Source of the DNA: Solirubrobacterales bacterium
GTDB taxonomy: Bacteria; Actinomycetota; Thermoleophilia; Solirubrobacterales; Solirubrobacteraceae
DNA: 64,000 nucleotides
Direction: 5' to 3'
NCBI GenBank assembly: GCA_947474595.1
Contig: CANJIV010000001.1
Coordinates: 62,001 to 126,000 of the forward strand
Position 1 is the first letter of the stretch, and the number at the start of each line of letters is the position of its first letter. Below the pieces are notes generated by a model. The model was given only the letters and a program-made list of their open reading frames with translations, made no database searches and was not told the origin of the DNA. Positions 42,761-51,384 of this stretch are shown one piece after another. A program made the translations under genes and the position numbers.

Positions 42761-43981
42761 ATGACCGCTCTATCTACTGACGAAGTTGACCTTCTCAGCG
42801 AGCAGGCGATCGCCGACCCATACACCTTCTTCAGCATGCTGCGCGAGCACGATCCGGTGCACTGGAACGCCGCACATAGGTCCTGGGTGATCACTAGATA
42901 TGACGACGTCGCGGCGGGCTTTGTAGACAAGCGGCTGTCGTCTAACCGGGTCCAAATCATCTACGAGCAGAAGCTCAGCCCGGAGCAAAAAGTCCAGCGT
43001 GCGCCAACCTACGAAGTACTGTCGGATTGGATGGTCTTCAAAGATCCGCCCAGCCATACGCGCCTGCGTAACCTCGTCAAGCGAGCCTTTACGCCGCGCG
43101 CAATTCAGGCGCTAGAGCCGCGCATAATTGAGGTGGTCGACCATGTACTTGACCTTCCTAGCGCCGGCGAAATTGACGTCGTAGGAGATATCGCCTATCC
43201 GATCCCAGCCATGGTTATCGCTGAGATGCTTGGCGTCCCGGCCGAGGACCGTGACCTCTTCCGCGCTTGGTCAAACGACATCACAATGCTGATCTTTGAA
43301 GGGGCCCGCGACGAGCACGACCGCCAACTTGCTCAATCCGGACTAGTTGCGCTCTCCGAATATCTCCACGGACTCGTAGGCGCACACCGCAAGTCGCCTA
43401 AGAACGACCTCATATCGGCCCTGATCGAGGCCAAGGAAGATGACGAATCACTAACAGAGGCCGAAATCGTCAACACTTGCGTCCTGCTCCTCTTCGGCGG
43501 GCACGAGACGACCACTAACTTGATAGCCAACAGCTTCTTGGCCCTGATGAAAGACCCTGATCAGCAGCGAGTCCTGCTGGAGGAGCCGGATCTAGCCGAG
43601 TCAGCGGTCGAGGAACTCAACCGCTACGACGGACCCGCCAAGCTGGTCGTGCGCAGAGCTGCCGCCGATCTCGAGATTCGCGGCAAGCAGATCAAAGAGG
43701 GCCAGCGAGTACTCCTCGTCCAAGCTGGCGCTAACCGCGATCCACTGCGCTTCGCCGACCCCGACGTGCTCGATCTAAAGCGCGAAGACAACCGCAACGT
43801 GGCCTTTGGCTTCGGTCTTCACTACTGCCTTGGTGCGCCGCTGGCACGGCTGGAGACCCAGATCGCCCTACCGCGGATGCTGCGGCGTCTAACTAACCCC
43901 GAGGTCGTCGGTGAGAGGCTCTCCTATCAGCCACTGCTGCTGACTCGCGGACTCACAAACTTTCCGTTGCGCTACAGCTGA
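42761..43981 (+). CDS. Cytochrome P450
   Basis: 406 residues. FGGHETTTNLIA is the I-helix motif, E-L-N-R in EELNRYDGP is the K-helix motif, and FGFGLHYCLG holds the haem ligand Cys356. It is a soluble class I enzyme distinct from the P450 at 28186. It is the last gene of the 36750-43981 run, and its stop lies in a hairpin shared with the convergent enoyl-CoA hydratase. No redox partner is encoded nearby. Confidence 0.93.
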   Translation: MTALSTDEVDLLSEQAIADPYTFFSMLREHDPVHWNAAHRSWVITRYDDVAAGFVDKRLSSNRVQIIYEQKLSPEQKVQRAPTYEVLSDWMVFKDPPSHTRLRNLVKRAFTPRAIQALEPRIIEVVDHVLDLPSAGEIDVVGDIAYPIPAMVIAEMLGVPAEDRDLFRAWSNDITMLIFEGARDEHDRQLAQSGLVALSEYLHGLVGAHRKSPKNDLISALIEAKEDDESLTEAEIVNTCVLLLFGGHETTTNLIANSFLALMKDPDQQRVLLEEPDLAESAVEELNRYDGPAKLVVRRAAADLEIRGKQIKEGQRVLLVQAGANRDPLRFADPDVLDLKREDNRNVAFGFGLHYCLGAPLARLETQIALPRMLRRLTNPEVVGERLSYQPLLLTRGLTNFPLRYS

Positions 43982-43995
43982 CAGCGACCGCTGTC
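43980..43995. terminator. Hairpin between convergent genes
   Basis: GACAGCG and CGCTGTC are separated by two bases (6-bp stem with a 4-base loop). The hairpin begins within the P450 stop codon and ends five bases before the hydratase stop. No U-tract follows. Confidence 0.4.
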
Positions 43996-44000
43996 TCGCC

Positions 44001-44768
44001 CTACCGACCAGACCACTTTGGCGCGCGCTTCTCGACAAAAGCCCTAATGCCCTCGGCGATGTCCTCGGTTGCCATAACTTCCTCGTTGGCCTGATCGCTA
44101 AAGACCCAGGCCTGCTCATCGGCGAGACCATGCGTCTCGATCATCACCTGGCGCGACAGCCGCACAGCGACGGGTGCGTTTTCGGCAATTCTCTCCGCCA
44201 GTTCGAGCGCGACGGCTAGCGCATCGCCTGTTGGACAGACTCGATTGACGAGGCCGTGGCGATGGGCGACCTCGACGTCGAAGGGCGCGCCGGTGAGGAC
44301 GTACTCCATCGCAAGATTGAATGGCAGCTTGCTCGGCAAGCGAAAGAGTGCCCCCGCGCCGGCGATCAAGCCGCGGCGAACTTCGGGCATCCCAAACGTG
44401 GCAGCCTCAGATGCGACGATGAGGTCACATGACAGCGCCAGTTCCAGCCCTCCAGCTAATGCCGGCCCGTCCACGGCAGCAATTAGCGGCTTGGTGCGCT
44501 CGCGCCTGATCAGACCAGCGAACCCACCACGCTCGGTCGACAGCTGCGCTGCGTGACCAGCTCCAATCGCCTTGAGGTCTGCCCCCGCGCAAAAAACGGG
44601 TGGCGCGCCCGCAAGAACACCAGCGCGAAGTTGATCATCGCCCTCGAGCCGATCGATCGCATCCTCGATGCCTTGGGCAACCTCGGGGCTAATTGCGTTA
44701 CGCGCATCTGGTCGGTTGATCGTGATGACTGCGCAACTGCCGCGCGTCTCAAAATCGATTGGGGTCAC
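44001..44768 (-). CDS. Enoyl-CoA hydratase/isomerase family protein
   Basis: 255 residues from a GTG at 44768, with GGAGG six bases upstream; an ATG at 44813 has no such site. The crotonase oxyanion loop is FCAGADLKA, and both hydratase glutamates appear to be present, in GGLELALSCD and MPEVRRGLIAG. Unlike the crotonase at 24357, this one looks like an ordinary beta-oxidation enzyme. It lies 99 bases after glutaryl-CoA dehydrogenase on the same strand and could hydrate the crotonyl-CoA that enzyme makes. Confidence 0.87.
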   Translation of the reverse strand: MTPIDFETRGSCAVITINRPDARNAISPEVAQGIEDAIDRLEGDDQLRAGVLAGAPPVFCAGADLKAIGAGHAAQLSTERGGFAGLIRRERTKPLIAAVDGPALAGGLELALSCDLIVASEAATFGMPEVRRGLIAGAGALFRLPSKLPFNLAMEYVLTGAPFDVEVAHRHGLVNRVCPTGDALAVALELAERIAENAPVAVRLSRQVMIETHGLADEQAWVFSDQANEEVMATEDIAEGIRAFVEKRAPKWSGR

Positions 44769-44867
44769 TCTTAGCCTCCTTCGGGGAGCCACAACGTTGA
44801 CGCTACGCCCCATGCTGGCGCAACAAGGATGCCGACTGCCCTGTGCGCATCTCCAACGTCGCTGCCC

Positions 44868-46058
44868 CTAAGCGAACGCGCTTAGCCCCGTCACGGCCTG
44901 TCCGACGATCAATGTGTGCATCTCGTCAGTGCCCTCGTAGGTAAAGACGGACTCTAGGTTATTGGCGTGACGCATCACCGGGTATTCGAGCGTGATCCCA
45001 TTGGCACCCAGCACACTACGGGCGCTACGGGCCACCTCGAGCGCGGCGCGAACATTGTGCATCTTGCCGATCGAGACATGCTCAGTACGCAAGATTCCCT
45101 GATCCTTTAGCCGACCCAGATGCAGGGCAAGCAGCGTGCTCGTATTGACGGCAACCGCCATCTCGGAGAGCTTCTTCTGTGTCAGCTGAAAGCCAGCGAT
45201 CGGCTTATCAAACTGCTTGCGGTTGATCGAGTAGTCAAGCGCAGCCTCGTAGCATGCGCGCGCAGCGCCGGCAGCGCCCCAGACAATCCCGTAACGGGCC
45301 TCGTTAAGGCAAGAGAGAGGACCCCGCAGCGAACTCACTCCTGGCAAAACGGCGTCCGCTGGGAGGCGAACGTCGTCAAAGGTCAGCTCACTGGTGATTG
45401 ACGCTCGCAGCGACAGCTTGCCATGCATTACTGGAGCGGCGAAGCCGGGGGTTCCGGCGGGCACGAGAAAGCCACGAACGCCCTCGTCGGTCCGAGCCCA
45501 GACCACGGCGATCTCAGCAACCGAGCCGTTAGTGATCCACATCTTTGAGCCGTTAAGAATCCAATCGTCGCCGTCACGGCGAGCATGCGTCCGCATACCG
45601 GCAGGGTTAGAGCCTGCGTCGGGCTCTGTCAAGCCGAAGCATCCAATCGCACGGCCAGCGGCCATCTCGGGCAGCCAGCGCTGCTTTTGCTCCTCGGAGC
45701 CGAACGCCCAGATGGCGTACATCGCCAGCGACCCTTGGACCGAACAGAACGAGCGCACGCCGCTATCTCCAGCCTCAAGTTCCATACAGGCAATGCCGTA
45801 TGCAACCGCGCTGGCACCGGCACATCCGTATCCCTCCAGATGCATCCCAAGGAGATTTAACTCGCCTAGCTCAAGCGGGAGATGCGCCAGCGGCTCGCCC
45901 GCCTCGTAAGCAGCGCCGATAAAAGGCGTCACGCGGTCTCGCACGTAGTTACGAACAGTCTCCTGAACGAGGCGCTCTTCGTCGCTAAGCAGCGAACGGA
46001 CGTTTAGGAAGTCGAGCGGATCGAGTGAGATGGTAGTGGCGGTGGCGGTGGCGCTCAT
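44868..46058 (-). CDS. gcdH: Glutaryl-CoA dehydrogenase
   Basis: 396 residues. GCFGLTEPDAGSNPAGMRT, WILNGSKMWITNG, LNEARYGIVWGAAGAARACYEAALDYS, a QF--PIAGFQLTQKKL stretch and the catalytic Glu in TYEGTDEMH all fit GCDH-type acyl-CoA dehydrogenases. It oxidises and decarboxylates glutaryl-CoA to crotonyl-CoA with FAD. A class III CoA-transferase is encoded divergently 72 bases away, with a GntR regulator behind it, and a hydratase lies downstream. That is a complete-looking glutarate module. Confidence 0.87.
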   Translation of the reverse strand: MSATATATTISLDPLDFLNVRSLLSDEERLVQETVRNYVRDRVTPFIGAAYEAGEPLAHLPLELGELNLLGMHLEGYGCAGASAVAYGIACMELEAGDSGVRSFCSVQGSLAMYAIWAFGSEEQKQRWLPEMAAGRAIGCFGLTEPDAGSNPAGMRTHARRDGDDWILNGSKMWITNGSVAEIAVVWARTDEGVRGFLVPAGTPGFAAPVMHGKLSLRASITSELTFDDVRLPADAVLPGVSSLRGPLSCLNEARYGIVWGAAGAARACYEAALDYSINRKQFDKPIAGFQLTQKKLSEMAVAVNTSTLLALHLGRLKDQGILRTEHVSIGKMHNVRAALEVARSARSVLGANGITLEYPVMRHANNLESVFTYEGTDEMHTLIVGQAVTGLSAFA

Positions 46059-46116
46059 AGCGTGGCTGTTCCTTTGCTGGCGACGGGGTTGTGTTGTTCT
46101 GACGTTCGTAGAGAGT

Positions 46117-46132
46117 ATAGGATATATCGTAT
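46117..46132. promoter_or_regulatory. Near-perfect 16-bp palindrome between divergent genes (candidate GntR operator)
   Basis: ATAGGATATATCGTAT is symmetric except for one base pair. It lies between gcdH and the CoA-transferase gene and overlaps that gene's ATG at 46131. The adjacent GntR/FCD gene makes it a strong candidate operator. TATA-like content suggests it also covers promoter elements. Confidence 0.5.
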
Positions 46133-47309
46133 GTTCTCAACTGACCTCTCAGACGATCAGTCATCGCCGCGCCGCCGCGGGCCTCTCGAGGGCATCCTCG
46201 TCGCCGACTTCTCACGCGTCCTAGCTGGCCCACTAGCGACGATGACCCTTGCCGACCTTGGCGCAGACGTGGTCAAGGTCGAGGCACCGATCGGCGACGA
46301 CACGAGGGCTTGGGGGCCGCCTTACGCTGACGGCCAGAGCACCTACTTTCAGTCTGTCAACCGCAATAAGCGCTCTATTGCACTCGACCTGCGCGAGCCA
46401 GACGACCACGCTGTCGCACTCGAGCTGATCGATCGCGCCGACGTCATGGTCGAGAATTTCAAGCCCGGAACGCTAGAGCGCTTCGATCTCGGCTGGGAGC
46501 AGATTCATCGCCGTAATCCACGCCTTGTGCTCGCATCGATCACCGGCTTCGGCACCGGACCAGGCGCTGAGCTGCCTGGCTACGATCTGCTCGCCCAAGC
46601 CGTCGGCGGGCTAATGAGTATCACTGGGCCGGCCGGAGGCGAGCCGACCAAAGTCGGTGTCGCTCTCGTCGATGTACTGGCTGGACTGTGGTCGTCTGTC
46701 GGCATCCTCGCAGCGCTGCGCGAGCGCGACCACTCTGGCGCTGGACACCGGATCGAAGTCTGCCTGCTCGATGCCCTGCTCGCTTCGCTCGTCAATCAAG
46801 CCTCCGCTCACCTGCTGGCAGGCACAGTGCCAAAGGCTATGGGCAACCGCCATCCCAGCATCGCTCCTTACGCAACCTACGCCTGCGCGGACGGGCCGCT
46901 CGTTGTCGCAGTCGGCAACGACCGTCAGTTCAGCGCCCTCTGCGCTGTGCTCGGCAAACCCGAGATGGCCGACGATCCACGCTTTGGCACAAATTCAGAC
47001 CGGGTGGCCAACCACGACGCTCTGACCGTCGATCTAGAAGCGCTCTTGGCTGGCGCCGACCGCGCAACGTGGTCTGATCGGATCATGGCCGTCGGCGTTC
47101 CTTGCGGAGCAGTTCACGACCTAGCCGAGGCCTTCGCCTTCGCCGAACAGATGCAGACGGCCGGAACGATTGCCCTCCCCGGGCGCGGCGAGCACAGCCG
47201 CCTGCCCGCCTGCCCGATCGTCATCGATGGAACAACCGCACCGGCCTATCTCTCCCCGCCCGACCTCGACCAACACGGCGAGGAGGTGCGAGCGTGGCTA
47301 GCAAGGTGA
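46131..47309 (+). CDS. Class III CoA-transferase (glutarate CoA-transferase candidate)
   Basis: 392 residues from the ATG at 46131. GPLEGILVADFSRVLAGPLATMTLADLGADVVKVE is the classic CaiB/BaiF N-terminus, with catalytic-region NKRSIALDL and ENFKPG. The frame stays open upstream, but the N-terminus is normal from 46131. There is no obvious ribosome site and a palindrome overlaps the start, so the transcript may be leaderless. Next to glutaryl-CoA dehydrogenase it probably charges glutarate with CoA from another thioester, like human SUGCT or pseudomonad GcdG. Confidence 0.87.
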   Translation: MFSTDLSDDQSSPRRRGPLEGILVADFSRVLAGPLATMTLADLGADVVKVEAPIGDDTRAWGPPYADGQSTYFQSVNRNKRSIALDLREPDDHAVALELIDRADVMVENFKPGTLERFDLGWEQIHRRNPRLVLASITGFGTGPGAELPGYDLLAQAVGGLMSITGPAGGEPTKVGVALVDVLAGLWSSVGILAALRERDHSGAGHRIEVCLLDALLASLVNQASAHLLAGTVPKAMGNRHPSIAPYATYACADGPLVVAVGNDRQFSALCAVLGKPEMADDPRFGTNSDRVANHDALTVDLEALLAGADRATWSDRIMAVGVPCGAVHDLAEAFAFAEQMQTAGTIALPGRGEHSRLPACPIVIDGTTAPAYLSPPDLDQHGEEVRAWLAR

Positions 47310-47956
47310 GCTTCAGCCGTCCGCCCTCGGCTACAGAGGCCGTCTTAGAGGAGCTGCGGCGGCGGATTACCGAGGGAGAGCTGACCCCAGGCTCGCGCCT
47401 TAATACCGATGAGCTAGCCCAAGAAATGGGCGTTAGCCGCGTGCCTGTGCGCGAAGGTTTTAAGCTACTGGCCGGAGAGGGACTGATTGCCAACGAGCCA
47501 CACGGAGGGTTCTTCGTCCGCGAGCTAAAGCTTGAAGACTTACGTGAGATCTACCGTATGCGCGAGCTGCTGGAGACCGAGCTTGTGCGATCGGCAGTCC
47601 CAGCCCTATCGGATCTGACACTCAGTCAGCTAAGAGCAACCCTCGATGAGATCGCCGATGCAGATAGAGCCGAAGATCGCCCCGCTCACAGCCGCGCCAA
47701 TCGCCGTTTTCACTTCCTTCTCTTCGAAGCCGCCGAACTTCCAATGACACTCAATCACGTGCGCTTACTGTGGGATTCCAGCGATCACTACCGTGCTCGC
47801 TACACAGCCGATCCGGCCGCTCGCAAGGCAATTGCAGCCGACCACGAAGCGGTCATGGTCGCCTTGACTGCGCGCGACAGTGAGAGCGCCGTCATCGAAC
47901 TAAACGCACACCGCCGCCGCGCCCAGGAAGCGCTAAGTGCTGACCTAGCTCAGTGA
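47294..47956 (+). CDS. GntR family regulator with FCD domain
   Basis: 220 residues from a GTG at 47294, seven bases after GGAGG and overlapping the CoA-transferase end by 16 bases. The winged helix spans about 10-70 (AVLEELRRRITEGELTPGSRLNTDELAQEMG, then VSRVPVREGFKLL). The all-helical FCD ligand domain follows (IYRMRELLETELVRSAVP). FadR-type regulators respond to small acids or acyl-CoAs. Cotranscription with the CoA-transferase and the nearby palindrome point to local control of the glutarate genes. It is the only transcription factor seen in the window. Confidence 0.88.
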   Translation: MASKVSFSRPPSATEAVLEELRRRITEGELTPGSRLNTDELAQEMGVSRVPVREGFKLLAGEGLIANEPHGGFFVRELKLEDLREIYRMRELLETELVRSAVPALSDLTLSQLRATLDEIADADRAEDRPAHSRANRRFHFLLFEAAELPMTLNHVRLLWDSSDHYRARYTADPAARKAIAADHEAVMVALTARDSESAVIELNAHRRRAQEALSADLAQ

Positions 47957-48045
47957 GCCCGGGGCGGTAAGCCGGCGACTTCTCCAGAGAGCAAGAGTCC
48001 GACCGTGTTTTCGGGGGGGTGTGCGTACTTAACCTGAGATATTCA

Positions 48046-48063
48046 GGGTTGGGGAGCCAACCC
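48046..48063. terminator. Hairpin between convergent GntR and oligoendopeptidase genes
   Basis: GGGTTGG and CCAACCC enclose GGAG. A 7-bp stem lies 15 bases past the peptidase stop and 90 bases past the regulator stop. It has GC-rich flanks but no proper U-tract. Confidence 0.45.
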
Positions 48064-48077
48064 CCACCCCTTTGCTA

Positions 48078-49958
48078 CTACAACCGCCCTGCGTCAGCGG
48101 CAGCTGCCTCTGCCTGCTCCAGCTGACGCTCTACAAGCGCGAGGCCTGAGTCCCAGAAGCCGGGGTCGGCCAGATTTACGCCAACGATCTCGCCGAGATC
48201 TTGTGGCGCCATCGATCCGCCGGCCGAGAGCAGGCGCAAGTAGTCAGGCACGAATGCGGCGCCGTCTTCTTCATAGCGACGGTAGACCGAAAGTGCCAGT
48301 AGCTGGCCGTAGGCGTAGGCATAGACATAGCCGGGGGAGTTGATGAAGTGCGGGATGTAAGACCACCACGATCGATAGTCGTCAGTCACCTCAACAGCAT
48401 CTCCAAACAGCTCCGTCTGCGACTGCGCCCAGAGATCTCCAAGGCGCTGTACTGATAGCTCACCGACCTCGCGGCGCTCGGTGTGGACGAGCGTCTCGAA
48501 CTGGTTCATTGAGATCTGGCGAAAGACGGTCGCGATAGACCCTTCTAGGCTCTCGGCCAACAGTGCCAACCGCGACTGCGGCGAGGAGGCCTGCTCTAGC
48601 AACCGCCCGAAAACAACCGTCTCACCGAAGACTGACGCTGTCTCGGCGAGCGTTAGTGGCGTGCTCTGGTGAAAGATCCCCTGCCCCGCTGCCAGTGCGG
48701 CGTGAACACCATGCCCAAGCTCGTGGGCCAGAGTCAGGACGTCGCGGCGCTTGGAGGTGTAGTTGAGCATCACGTAGGGATGAACCGACGGGACCGTATA
48801 TGCGCAAAAAGCGCCCCCGCGCTTGCCTGGGCGCACTGGCGCGTCGATGTACTGCTCGTCAAAGAAGCGCCGGGCTACGTCGGCCAGCTCTCCTGAGAAC
48901 GACGCATAGGAATCCAAAACCAGATCCTTAGCCTCGCTCCACGCGAAATCCTCATCCTCTGAAGTCACAGCGGCAGCGCGGTCGTAGTCGGCGAGGCGGT
49001 CGATCCCCAGCAGCTTGGCTTTAAGCCGATACCAGCGCTGTGGCAGGTCATAGCGGTTGCGCACTGCGCTGACTAGCGCCTCGACCGACTCGTCGCTGGC
49101 CTCGTTGGAGAGGTTGCGGCCCGATAGCCAGTTAGGGAAGCAGCGAAGGCGATCGTCGACCGCCTTGTCTTGGAGCAACGTATTGAAGATAAAGGCGCGG
49201 GTTCGTAACCCAGGCTCTAACGCTTGAGTCACTGCCGCAGCGACTGTCGCGCGCTCCTCGCGGTCAGGTGAGGTGAGCCGACTGAGTGCAACGTCTAGTG
49301 CGACTGGCTGCTCAGCTTGGGGCAGATCGACCATCGTTGCCGAAGTCAGCTCAGCAAAGAGGCGCCCCCAAGCGCTCGCGCCCGTCAGCCCCTTCTCTGT
49401 CATGACCTTCTCTTCAGGCTCAGAGAGCAAGTGCGGACGGTAGCGGCGCTCCATCCGCAAGTTGTGGCGACAGAAATCCAAGCCCTCGGTGGCTAGGAGC
49501 TGATCGGCCTTGTCATCATCTAGGGCCGCCCACTCAAGCCCGAAGAAGAGAACAGTGGTCTGAATCTGGGTAGAGCGCTGCTCGACGCTTGCCATCAAGG
49601 CACCGCGATCCGGGTCTGCCGTATTGGTGGAAAAGGAGAGCGCAGCGTAGTTACCCGCACGGCTAGCAAGCTCTGAAATCACTGCTAGCTCGGTCATCGC
49701 CTTAAGCAGGTCATCGCCGTCAAAGTCAGCGACCTTGCCGGCATAGAGCGCAGCGAAGGCATCTGAGCGCTGTGCACATTCGTCGAGTAGCGCGGTTACC
49801 CCAGCCTCACCACGGCCGTCGACAAGACGTTCGAGGTCCCAAGCGGTCGCCTCTAGCGCTTCGTCGGTTGTTGCGGAAGTGTCGGTTGATCTAGTGATCA
49901 GCGGGAGCTTAGAGGGTGCGCCATGAAGGCACTTGACTGCCGCCGCTAACACAGCCAT
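48078..49958 (-). CDS. M3 family oligoendopeptidase
   Basis: 626 residues. The zinc motif HELGH is at 412-416 and the third ligand Glu is at about 439 (LAETAS). TSKRRDVLTLAHELGHGVHAALA and FINSPGYVYAYAYGQLLALSVY are typical of the PepF/M3 clade. It degrades short peptides in the cytoplasm. The start is uncertain: the first 30 residues are not family-like and the ATG lies only 15 bases from the divergent fatty acid hydroxylase. A shorter start near residues 20-35 is possible. Confidence 0.9.
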   Translation of the reverse strand: MAVLAAAVKCLHGAPSKLPLITRSTDTSATTDEALEATAWDLERLVDGRGEAGVTALLDECAQRSDAFAALYAGKVADFDGDDLLKAMTELAVISELASRAGNYAALSFSTNTADPDRGALMASVEQRSTQIQTTVLFFGLEWAALDDDKADQLLATEGLDFCRHNLRMERRYRPHLLSEPEEKVMTEKGLTGASAWGRLFAELTSATMVDLPQAEQPVALDVALSRLTSPDREERATVAAAVTQALEPGLRTRAFIFNTLLQDKAVDDRLRCFPNWLSGRNLSNEASDESVEALVSAVRNRYDLPQRWYRLKAKLLGIDRLADYDRAAAVTSEDEDFAWSEAKDLVLDSYASFSGELADVARRFFDEQYIDAPVRPGKRGGAFCAYTVPSVHPYVMLNYTSKRRDVLTLAHELGHGVHAALAAGQGIFHQSTPLTLAETASVFGETVVFGRLLEQASSPQSRLALLAESLEGSIATVFRQISMNQFETLVHTERREVGELSVQRLGDLWAQSQTELFGDAVEVTDDYRSWWSYIPHFINSPGYVYAYAYGQLLALSVYRRYEEDGAAFVPDYLRLLSAGGSMAPQDLGEIVGVNLADPGFWDSGLALVERQLEQAEAAAADAGRL

Positions 49959-49973
49959 AATCCCCCCCTAATT

Positions 49974-50621
49974 ATGTCCGGAGACCGTACGTCCGACTCA
50001 CGCACCGAAGTCCTGCGCGACTCGCCGCGCATGTTTGACTCGCCCCTCCTTGACCGCATGTCGAGGGTACATCCGGCTGTCGTACCGCTGATCTTTGTCC
50101 CAACGATTGCCATCTTGGCGGTCGCTGCGTGGCCCGGCATGCAACCGCGATGGACATTCTTTGCTTGGGCAGCTGGTGGCTGGTTTTTCTGGACCTTGAC
50201 CGAGTACTGGATGCACCGCGTTGTCTTCCATTTCGAGCCGGAAAAGGGCATTGGAGCACGCGTTCACTGGATCATTCACGGGGTCCATCACGACCACCCC
50301 AACGATCCGATGCGCTTAGTGATGCCGCCCTCGGCGAGCATCCCGTTGGCCAGCGGATTCTGTCTGCTCTTCGTCTTTTCGCTTGGGGTCGACAGCGGTC
50401 TAGCTTTTGGCTCCGGCTTCCTGCTCGGGTATCTCATCTACGACATGACCCATTACCACATGCATCACCACATCCCGACGACTTCCCTCGGTAAGAAGAT
50501 GCGCGAGCTTCATATGCGCCACCACTTCCAAGATGATTCCTGCGGCTATGGAGTCAGTGCGCCGTTCTGGGACGTCGTCTTTAGGACCTCGTTGCGGGCC
50601 AAGAGCAAGCCTCCTAAGTAA
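49974..50621 (+). CDS. Fatty acid hydroxylase (FA2H / sterol desaturase superfamily)
   Basis: 215 residues, an integral membrane di-metal enzyme. Histidine clusters are at 81-86 (HRVVFH), 102-108 (HGVHHDH), 160-166 (HYHMHHH) and 180-184 (HMRHH), with hydrophobic helices near 35-55, 63-78 and 120-155. This resembles fatty acid 2-hydroxylase without its cytochrome b5 domain. It would hydroxylate acyl chains of membrane lipids. No ribosome site precedes the ATG; a start at Met20 (50031) is an alternative. Confidence 0.86.
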   Translation: MSGDRTSDSRTEVLRDSPRMFDSPLLDRMSRVHPAVVPLIFVPTIAILAVAAWPGMQPRWTFFAWAAGGWFFWTLTEYWMHRVVFHFEPEKGIGARVHWIIHGVHHDHPNDPMRLVMPPSASIPLASGFCLLFVFSLGVDSGLAFGSGFLLGYLIYDMTHYHMHHHIPTTSLGKKMRELHMRHHFQDDSCGYGVSAPFWDVVFRTSLRAKSKPPK

Positions 50622-50675
50622 GCCGGTTCGCGGCACTTGGCGCCGCGCCGCGCCACCTACATACGCGCCCACAAC

Positions 50676-50688
50676 CTGACACTGTCAG
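50676..50688. promoter_or_regulatory. Short palindrome CTGACA-C-TGTCAG upstream of the AlgH gene
   Basis: Perfect 6-bp arms around one base end 13 bases before the ATG at 50702. It could be an operator or the end of a terminator for the preceding hydroxylase gene. Confidence 0.25.
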
Positions 50689-50701
50689 ACTCTTAACTGA
50701 G

Positions 50702-51247
50702 ATGCAATCGCTTCGCGGACAGCTCTTGATAGCCACGCCGGTTCTACAAGACCCCAACTTCCAGCGCACCGTTGTGCTGATCGCAGAGCACAACAGCGAA
50801 GGGGCGATGGGAATTGTCTTAAACCGTCCATCCGAAGCGCCCGTCAGCGACGCGACCCCCGAGCTCGAGCCGTTCGTTGATTACGGGGCTGCGGTTCACG
50901 AGGGCGGACCGGTCCAACCAACTGCCGTGGTGGTGTTAGCTGAGTTTGTCCAGCCAGAGCCCGAGACGGTTCTACTAATCGACACCGTTGGCTTCCTGCC
51001 CGCCGGCGTCGATCTCGATGATCTGCTTGGCAACACGGTGCGCGCACGCGTCTTTGTAGGCTACGCAGGGTGGGGGCCGGGACAGCTCGAACAAGAGATC
51101 GACCGTGAGGACTGGATTCTGGGCGAACCGGTTGCTCATGAGGTCTTCACCGACAACCCAGAAGATCTCTGGAGCGAGTCGCTCGAACGCAAGGGCGGGG
51201 CTTACGCGCTTTTGGCCAGAATGCCAGACGACCCAAGCCTCAACTAG
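50702..51247 (+). CDS. YqgE/AlgH family protein
   Basis: 181 residues matching the widespread YqgE/AlgH family over its full length. LRGQLLIATPVLQDPNFQRTVVLIAEHNSEGAMGIVLNRPS is the hallmark N-terminus, and a later FVGYAGWGPGQLEQEI is equally conserved. The molecular function is not established. It stands between two lipid-modifying genes but may be transcribed alone. Confidence 0.93.
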   Translation: MQSLRGQLLIATPVLQDPNFQRTVVLIAEHNSEGAMGIVLNRPSEAPVSDATPELEPFVDYGAAVHEGGPVQPTAVVVLAEFVQPEPETVLLIDTVGFLPAGVDLDDLLGNTVRARVFVGYAGWGPGQLEQEIDREDWILGEPVAHEVFTDNPEDLWSESLERKGGAYALLARMPDDPSLN

Positions 51248-51311
51248 TTCCTTACCTCGCCGCTCGCTGCCGCCGTCGACTTACCTTAGTAACTAACGCC
51301 ACCGGGCCGAG

Positions 51312-51317
51312 TACAAT
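51312..51317 (+). promoter_or_regulatory. Possible -10 element (TACAAT) of the desaturase gene
   Basis: TACAAT lies 68 bases before the TTG start of the desaturase. No good -35 element is found at the right distance, so the call rests on the -10 alone. Confidence 0.25.
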
Positions 51318-51384
51318 CTATTCGACAAGTGTGAGAGGTCGATTTCCGCAGTCGGGCTCCTCTCTGATGAACTAGGAGCACGAA

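Noticed and set aside
47102-47293. N-terminal extension of the GntR regulator
   Set aside because: The upstream 64 codons translate to an Arg/Pro-rich sequence that is the CoA-transferase read out of frame; GGAGG and the domain start support GTG at 47294.
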